DNA from: Proteobacteria bacterium UBA2996
GTDB taxonomy: Bacteria; Pseudomonadota; Gammaproteobacteria; Arenicellales; UBA868
NCBI GenBank assembly: GCA_002346525.1
Contig: DDZY01000051.1
Span: 1 to 10,733, forward strand
DNA: 10,733 nucleotides
Direction: 5' to 3'
Position numbers and translations under genes: made by a program. Below are positions 6,508 to 10,733 of this stretch, piece after piece; within the stretch, counting starts at the first letter, position 1, and each line of letters begins with the position of its first letter. Below the pieces are notes generated by a model that ran no database searches, was not told where the DNA came from, and saw nothing but the letters and a program-made list of their open reading frames with translations.

Positions 6508-6568
6508 TTCTACTAATACGATCCGATCCAGACCAAATATATCGAACTTCAATACCCGCCTGATAGTA

Positions 6569-6580
6569 GTGCAAAGCAAC
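6569..6580. promoter_or_regulatory. Degenerate third TGCA box upstream of phaE
   Basis: On the minus strand this reads GTTGCTTTGCAC, identical at 10 of 12 positions to the GTTGCACTGCAC of the phaP boxes. It ends 65 nt before the phaE start and could let the same regulator act on phaEC. I could not identify a convincing phaE promoter between 6508 and 6645. Confidence 0.35.
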
Positions 6581-6645
6581 ATCTTATTTTCGCGCCGCCG
6601 CTGGGGTGATCGGGAAATCTGGAGCTTCTGAACTAGAATCGACCC

Positions 6646-7413
6646 ATGAATCCGGACGTATCGGCCGACTGGGCCTCCGCCATCCTCGAGTTGCATCAGG
6701 TGCTCGCGGAGCACCTTAACACCGTCAAATCCAGCGTTGCCCCGGTCAGGCTGCCCGACACCACGGACTGGCTCCAGATGATGGGCGGGATGAGCGCACC
6801 CAGCCTTGGCAGCGGTCTTGCAGCCCCGCCCGGATTTGACGAATTGGCCGCCTCCTATGAAGGGCATCCGGCATGGGGATCCGCCGCACGGCGCTACCGT
6901 GAGGCGGCCTTTGCCCTGCAGGCTGCCTGGCTTAAGATCGGCTACGAGTCCTTTGACGCCCTGCGCGAGGCGCTCGATGGAGCAAGCGCGGCGCGGGATC
7001 TGCGGGGGATCTACGACCTTTGGGTCAGTTGCGCAGAAGCGGCATTTGCCCGGCAAAGCGTAACCAAACGCTATGCCGATCTGGTCAGCGAGCTCATCAA
7101 TGCGCAGGTAGCACTCCTGCTCGCCTCTGGCATCGGCTCGGCGCCTCAGCCGGATGATCCTTTCGTACTCAAGGAGGCACTCGCTGCTGCAAAAGCCAGA
7201 GAGGCTCGGCTGCGCGCTGATCTTGAAGCGCTTCGCCAGACTGACACCACACCCCCCTCCCCTGCAAAAAAACGGGTCAGCAAAAAATCCAAAACCAATA
7301 CAACGGCAAAAACTGTAAAGAAAAGCAAAGCAGGAGCCACGGGTACTACCTCTCACAAAGCCAAGAACAAGCGGCGCAAGAAAGCCGGGGCAAAAGGCGG
7401 ACCCAAGCCATGA
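6646..7413 (+). CDS. phaE: Class III PHA synthase subunit PhaE with lysine-rich C-terminal tail
   Basis: The non-catalytic partner that activates PhaC in class III synthases. The diagnostic region is at 118-160, DLRGIYDLWVSCAEAAFARQ followed by KRYADLVSELINAQVAL, which resembles the conserved PhaE core; immediate overlap with phaC (ATGA, 7410-7413) confirms the assignment. At 255 residues it is shorter than the classic PhaE (about 350). From about residue 203 the last 53 residues carry 19 Lys/Arg and no Asp/Glu, with PAKKR, KKSK and KRRKK clusters, like the tails of PhaF, PhaM and AlgP. Residues 172-200 are probably helical or coiled coil. A stop lies four codons upstream in frame, so the start cannot move far; no good Shine-Dalgarno is visible. 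A weak TAGAAT at 6634-6639 could even produce a nearly leaderless mRNA. Confidence 0.85.
   Translation: MNPDVSADWASAILELHQVLAEHLNTVKSSVAPVRLPDTTDWLQMMGGMSAPSLGSGLAAPPGFDELAASYEGHPAWGSAARRYREAAFALQAAWLKIGYESFDALREALDGASAARDLRGIYDLWVSCAEAAFARQSVTKRYADLVSELINAQVALLLASGIGSAPQPDDPFVLKEALAAAKAREARLRADLEALRQTDTTPPSPAKKRVSKKSKTNTTAKTVKKSKAGATGTTSHKAKNKRRKKAGAKGGPKP
7266..7272 (+). other. A AAA AAA heptamer in phaE, possible -1 slippery site
   Basis: Seven As are read as gcA-AAA-AAA in the phaE frame, the register of known -1 slippery heptamers such as dnaX (A AAA AAG). The -1 frame has no stop from 7245 to the phaC ATG at 7410 and is the phaC frame. I see no strong downstream stem or upstream Shine-Dalgarno-like stimulator, so use is uncertain. 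Confidence 0.25.
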
Positions 7414-8462
7414 AAGGACCTGAGCAATTCGGTCTGGAACTGGCTGAACTCACCCGGCAGCTGACACAAAGCGTGAGCCAGCTGGGCGCGATCGGCCTGC
7501 CGGAACTCGGCGCCACGCCCCACGAGACCGTGCTCACGGGGGAAGGCTTTCGGCTGCTGCGTTATGGCCTGGGCGAACAACGGACTGATCGGTGCGCGGT
7601 GCTCATCGTGTATGCGCTGGTGAACCGCCCGTGGGTGCTGGACCTTGAACCGGGCCGCTCCATGATCGAAGGTCTGCTCGCGTCGGAACTGGACGTCTTT
7701 CTTGTCGAGTGGGAGGACCCTTCCGAGCAGGACCAGAATCGGGGTTTTTCCGATTACGCCTGCGCCATGCTGGATGAATGCGTTGAGGCGGTCAAAGCAC
7801 TTCGTAACGAGAGCACAGTGAACCTGCTGGGAGTATGTCAGGGGGGCACATTCAGCCTTTGCTACACGGCACTTCACAGCAAAAACGTGCGCAATCTCGT
7901 CACCATGGTGACGCCTGTGGATTTTCACACTGAGGACAACACCCTATCCCAGTGGGTGCGCAAGGTGGATCTGGACGCTCTGGTGGGCTGCTATGGCAAT
8001 GTGCCGGGCGCGCTCCTCAATGCCCTGTTTGTTGCCCTGCAGCCCTTTCGTCTTGGATCAAAAAAATATCTCGATCTCGTTGATCTTGCCGATGACCCTC
8101 AAGGGCTTCGCACCTTTGCCCGAATGGAGCGATGGATAGCGGACAGTCCTGACCAGGCGGGAAGGGCTTTTCGCAAATTTGTCGGAGACCTCTTTCAGCG
8201 CAATGCCCTGGTTCGCGGTGAGCTGGTGCTTGATGACAGAGTCGTTGATCTTGGTGATATCCGCTGCCCTGTGCTCAATGTGTATGCCCTGGCCGATCAT
8301 CTGGTACCGGCATCGGCGTCGCGGCCCCTAGCAGATCATGTGGCAAGCACGGACTACAGCGAGCTTGAATTCGACGGGGGTCACATCGGGATTTATGTCA
8401 GCCGCAGCGCACAGCAGAAAGTGCCGCCGGCGGTGGCAGCGTGGCTGCAGTCGCGACCCTGA
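7410..8462 (+). CDS. phaC: Class III poly(3-hydroxyalkanoate) synthase catalytic subunit PhaC
   Basis: A 350-residue alpha/beta-hydrolase-fold enzyme that polymerises (R)-3-hydroxybutyryl-CoA on the granule surface. The lipase-like box is GVCQGG with nucleophile C143. The other catalytic residues are D296 (in VYALADHLVP) and H325 (in DGGHIG). All three are offset by 6 from C149/D302/H331 of the Allochromatium vinosum enzyme, so spacing is conserved. The length of about 350, the lack of the long N-terminal domain of class I/II synthases and the upstream phaE identify class III. The start overlaps the phaE stop (ATGA), with AAGGCGG 9 nt upstream (7394-7400), giving coupled translation. It ends 11 nt before the converging SPOR gene; no strong terminator lies between them. 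Confidence 0.95.
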   Translation: MKGPEQFGLELAELTRQLTQSVSQLGAIGLPELGATPHETVLTGEGFRLLRYGLGEQRTDRCAVLIVYALVNRPWVLDLEPGRSMIEGLLASELDVFLVEWEDPSEQDQNRGFSDYACAMLDECVEAVKALRNESTVNLLGVCQGGTFSLCYTALHSKNVRNLVTMVTPVDFHTEDNTLSQWVRKVDLDALVGCYGNVPGALLNALFVALQPFRLGSKKYLDLVDLADDPQGLRTFARMERWIADSPDQAGRAFRKFVGDLFQRNALVRGELVLDDRVVDLGDIRCPVLNVYALADHLVPASASRPLADHVASTDYSELEFDGGHIGIYVSRSAQQKVPPAVAAWLQSRP

Positions 8463-8473
8463 GCCCCGGTGAT

Positions 8474-9091
8474 CTAGGGCTGGCGGGAGACTTTGAGTCG
8501 CAACGCCCTGATCTTCATGTCCGCGAGGACGCGGTTGGCGCTCTCCATCGTTGCCATAGACGGATAGGGGCCGACGCGCACGCGGAAAAAGTCGCCCTGA
8601 CCCTGCACTGAGATATGCTGAATGCTCGGCTCGAAACCGGCAATCGCAAGCCGCGCTTTCATGCGTTCAGCCTCACGGCGATTATCGTAGGAAGCGGCCT
8701 GCAGCATATAAAAGCTTCCTCGCGTCCCCGGGTCTTTTGGGGTTTCTGCGGAGTCCTCGGCTGCAACGGCGTCTTCTACCGGGTCGGGCAGGTCGGTCTC
8801 GGGGATGACATGCTCAATCTCGGGGAGCACCGTATAAAAGTCGAAACTTGCCCGGGCAGGCGCTTCCACGCCCGCGCTGACGGCCCCGGGCGCAGACTCC
8901 GGATCCGGGATATCTGACGATCGCAGCAGTTGGCTGATGCCTGCGCCCATGCGATCGGGGTCTCCACTTGTTGCCCCCTGATACAGCACGACGGTGACCA
9001 CGCCCACCGCGATACCCAACACCATCAGCAGAACATCGTAAGTGAGACGTGAGCCGCCGTTTGCTTTTCGGGTGCGGCTGTTTCGGGCCAT
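8474..9091 (-). CDS. SPOR-domain single-pass membrane protein (FtsN-like), downstream of argS
   Basis: A 205-residue protein with a basic cytoplasmic N-terminus (1-17), one transmembrane helix (about 20-37, VLLMVLGIAVGVVTVVLY), a Pro/Glu/Ala-rich periplasmic linker (about 40-124) and a C-terminal SPOR domain (about 125-202, GSFYMLQAASYDNRREAERMKARL ... FFRVRVGPYPSMATMESANRVLADM). SPOR domains bind denuded septal peptidoglycan, so a role in the cell envelope or division is likely. The FDFYTVLPEIE segment (83-93) is typical of the SPOR protein that follows argS in many gammaproteobacteria. The gene starts 3 nt after the argS stop, implying co-transcription and coupling. It is not part of the PHA system. 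It is related in layout to FtsN, but orthology cannot be shown here. Confidence 0.88.
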   Translation of the reverse strand: MARNSRTRKANGGSRLTYDVLLMVLGIAVGVVTVVLYQGATSGDPDRMGAGISQLLRSSDIPDPESAPGAVSAGVEAPARASFDFYTVLPEIEHVIPETDLPDPVEDAVAAEDSAETPKDPGTRGSFYMLQAASYDNRREAERMKARLAIAGFEPSIQHISVQGQGDFFRVRVGPYPSMATMESANRVLADMKIRALRLKVSRQP

Positions 9092-9094
9092 TGC

Positions 9095-10733
9095 CTACAT
9101 GCGCTCTGGCGCGGTGACACCCAGCAGGTCAAGCGCGTTCGCAATGACCTGGCGTGTGGCGTCGATCAGAGACAGCCGGGCCAGGCGAAGATCCGTCTCG
9201 GCAGCAATGAACGGATGCGCGTTGTAGTAGGTATGGAAATCGTTTGCGAGATCGCGCAGATAGTACGCGACCTGGTGCGGCTCATAGACACGCGCCGCCG
9301 ATTCGACCACCTCCGGATACCGCGACAACTTCTGCAACAGATCGGCCTCACGGGGTTCGGTCAGGAGCCCGTGATCCGCTGCAGCGAGATCCGCCTCGAT
9401 GCCCTTTTCCGCCAACTGCCGAAACACACTGCAGATGCGGGCATGAGCGTACTGCACGTAGTACACGGGATTGTCGCTGGACTGGGACTTGGCGAGATCC
9501 AGATCAAAATCCATGTGCTGGTCCGGTTTTCTCAGCGCATAGAAAAAACGCGCAGCATCCCGGCCGACCTCTTCGCGAAGTTCGCGCAGGGTGACGAACT
9601 CTCCGCTGCGCGTAGACATCGACACCTTGGCGCCGCCGCGGTACAGCACGGCAAACTGAACCAGCAGTACGCTGAGATCATCCGGATTCAGCCCCAGCGC
9701 GGACATCGACGCTTTGACCCGCTTGATGTAGCCGTGGTGATCGGCACCCCAGATATTGATGACGTGCGAGAACCCGCGCAGGATCTTGTCCTGGTGATAG
9801 GCGATATCGGTGGCGAAATAAGTATGGTTGCCGTTGGCGCGAAGCACCACGCGATCTTTTTCATCTCCAAACTCGGTGCTGCGAAACCACCAGGCGCCTT
9901 CACGCTCATAAAGAAACTCGGTCTCCTTGAGCGACTCGATGGCGCGACTCACGGCCTCGCTGTCGATCAGGCTCTGCTCAGAGAACCAGGTCTCGTAGGA
10001 CACACCAAACCGCTCAAGGTCTGAACGGATGTCCTCGACCAGCGTGTCGCGGGCGAGGCCATGGATGCGTCCGAAGCCTTCATCGGCCAAGATCGTTTTG
10101 GCACGTGAGATCAGCGCATCCAGCAGGGGATCATCTTCTTCAGGCAGGTCAGCGAAAAGCGGCTGGACCTCGGTGTAATGCCGAGCCTCATCCTCGCGGT
10201 GCAGGGTTGCGGCGATATCGAAGATATAGTCGCCCTGATAGGCCGTCCGCGGGAAAGGTACGGTTTCGCCGCACAGTTCCAGATATCGCAGCCAGACGCT
10301 GAGCGCGAGAATATCCATCTGCCGACCGGCATCATTGATGTAGTACTCGCTGATCGTGTCATAGCCTGCAGCCCGCAACACCCGGGCAAGCGCATCGCCA
10401 TAAGCCGCGCCGCGGCCGTGTCCGACATGCAGCGGGCCTGTCGGATTGGCGGAGACAAACTCAACCATGACCTTTTTACCGGCACCGGCGCTGCTGGTGC
10501 CGTAAGCGGCACCGCGTGAGTGAATCTCCCCCGGTAACGCCTGATAAGACGCCGGCGACAAAAAGAGATTGATGAATCCCGGCCCCGCCACCTCGGCACG
10601 CAACAGCAGATCGGAAGCGGGCAGTGCCGCGCATATTTTTTCAGCGAGATCGCGCGGCTTCAGGCCTGCACGTTTGGCGAACACCATTGCCAGATTACTC
10701 GCGAAGTCACCATGTTCGGGACCGCGGGATCTT
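9095..10733 (-). CDS. argS: Arginyl-tRNA synthetase, N-terminus cut by window edge
   Basis: A class I aminoacyl-tRNA synthetase that charges tRNA-Arg. The frame is open to the right edge: residues RSRGPEHGDFASNLA precede the Met at 10687, so that Met is internal; 545 residues are visible and roughly 40 are missing. The HIGH-type signature is in SANPTGPLHVGHGRGAAYGDA, and the KMSKS-like loop is VSMSTRSGEFVTL, as in most bacterial ArgS. The C-terminal DALR anticodon-binding domain starts near YVQYAHARICSVFRQL and ends LLGVTAPERM, both highly typical. The SPOR-domain gene follows after 3 nt. An essential housekeeping gene marking a chromosomal location. Confidence 0.97.
   Translation of the reverse strand, partial: RSRGPEHGDFASNLAMVFAKRAGLKPRDLAEKICAALPASDLLLRAEVAGPGFINLFLSPASYQALPGEIHSRGAAYGTSSAGAGKKVMVEFVSANPTGPLHVGHGRGAAYGDALARVLRAAGYDTISEYYINDAGRQMDILALSVWLRYLELCGETVPFPRTAYQGDYIFDIAATLHREDEARHYTEVQPLFADLPEEDDPLLDALISRAKTILADEGFGRIHGLARDTLVEDIRSDLERFGVSYETWFSEQSLIDSEAVSRAIESLKETEFLYEREGAWWFRSTEFGDEKDRVVLRANGNHTYFATDIAYHQDKILRGFSHVINIWGADHHGYIKRVKASMSALGLNPDDLSVLLVQFAVLYRGGAKVSMSTRSGEFVTLRELREEVGRDAARFFYALRKPDQHMDFDLDLAKSQSSDNPVYYVQYAHARICSVFRQLAEKGIEADLAAADHGLLTEPREADLLQKLSRYPEVVESAARVYEPHQVAYYLRDLANDFHTYYNAHPFIAAETDLRLARLSLIDATRQVIANALDLLGVTAPERM

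Noticed and set aside
6634..6639. TAGAAT as a phaE -10 giving a leaderless mRNA
   Set aside because: The hexamer is good, but no -35 lies at 16-18 nt, so I mention it only in the gene note.
6505..7356. Open frame of 283 codons on the minus strand opposite phaE
   Set aside because: Cys/Arg/Gly-rich product without motifs; phaE is supported by its conserved core and its overlap with phaC.
8462..8481. AGCCC/GGGCT repeat between phaC and the SPOR gene as a terminator
   Set aside because: Only 5 bp with a 10-nt loop and no T-run on either strand.
9215..10024. Open frame of 269 codons on the + strand opposite argS
   Set aside because: Entirely inside argS, which is certain from its signature motifs; a shadow frame.

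Overview
The window looks like a chromosomal segment of a gammaproteobacterium, probably a Chromatiales-like one (Chromatiaceae or Ectothiorhodospiraceae). This is inferred from three things: a class III (PhaE/PhaC) polyhydroxyalkanoate (PHA) synthase, a phaEC pair facing away from a phaP-phaA-phaB-phaR block, and an arginyl-tRNA synthetase gene followed by a SPOR-domain protein, a common gammaproteobacterial order. Base composition is moderately GC-rich except for one very AT-rich intergenic patch. No RNA gene, CRISPR array, insertion sequence or phage gene was seen, and no interval over 300 bases lacks a gene.

Layout. The left edge cuts a malonyl-CoA synthetase gene (matB, + strand, to 1102). 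Facing it is a long minus-strand block, read right to left: phaP (phasin, 6385-6002), phaA (acetyl-CoA acetyltransferase, 5757-4573), phaB (acetoacetyl-CoA reductase, 4474-3752), phaR (regulator, 3677-3174), a thiamine-diphosphate enzyme of the acetolactate-synthase family (3171-1492) and a MazG-like nucleotide pyrophosphohydrolase (1465-1112). Diverging from phaP on the + strand are phaE (6646-7413) and phaC (7410-8462), overlapping by ATGA. Converging on phaC are a SPOR-domain membrane protein (9091-8474) and argS, whose 5' end is cut by the right edge.

How it works together. PhaA condenses two acetyl-CoA, PhaB reduces acetoacetyl-CoA to (R)-3-hydroxybutyryl-CoA, and PhaEC polymerises it. 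PhaP coats the granule and PhaR probably senses polymer and represses granule-protein genes. The 260-bp phaP/phaE intergenic region is the regulatory centre. It holds two copies of a GTTGCACTGCA box in inverted orientation around a plausible phaP promoter, a third degenerate copy nearer phaE, and a perfect match to the IHF consensus. A related box precedes phaR, suggesting autoregulation.

Most notable points: a lysine-rich, acid-free tail of about 50 residues on a short PhaE (resembling the DNA-binding tails of PhaF/PhaM); an A AAA AAA heptamer in that tail from which the -1 frame is open into phaC; the TGCA-box operators; a three-arm alternative hairpin between phaP and phaA; and an uncharacterised ThDP enzyme placed 2 nt after phaR.
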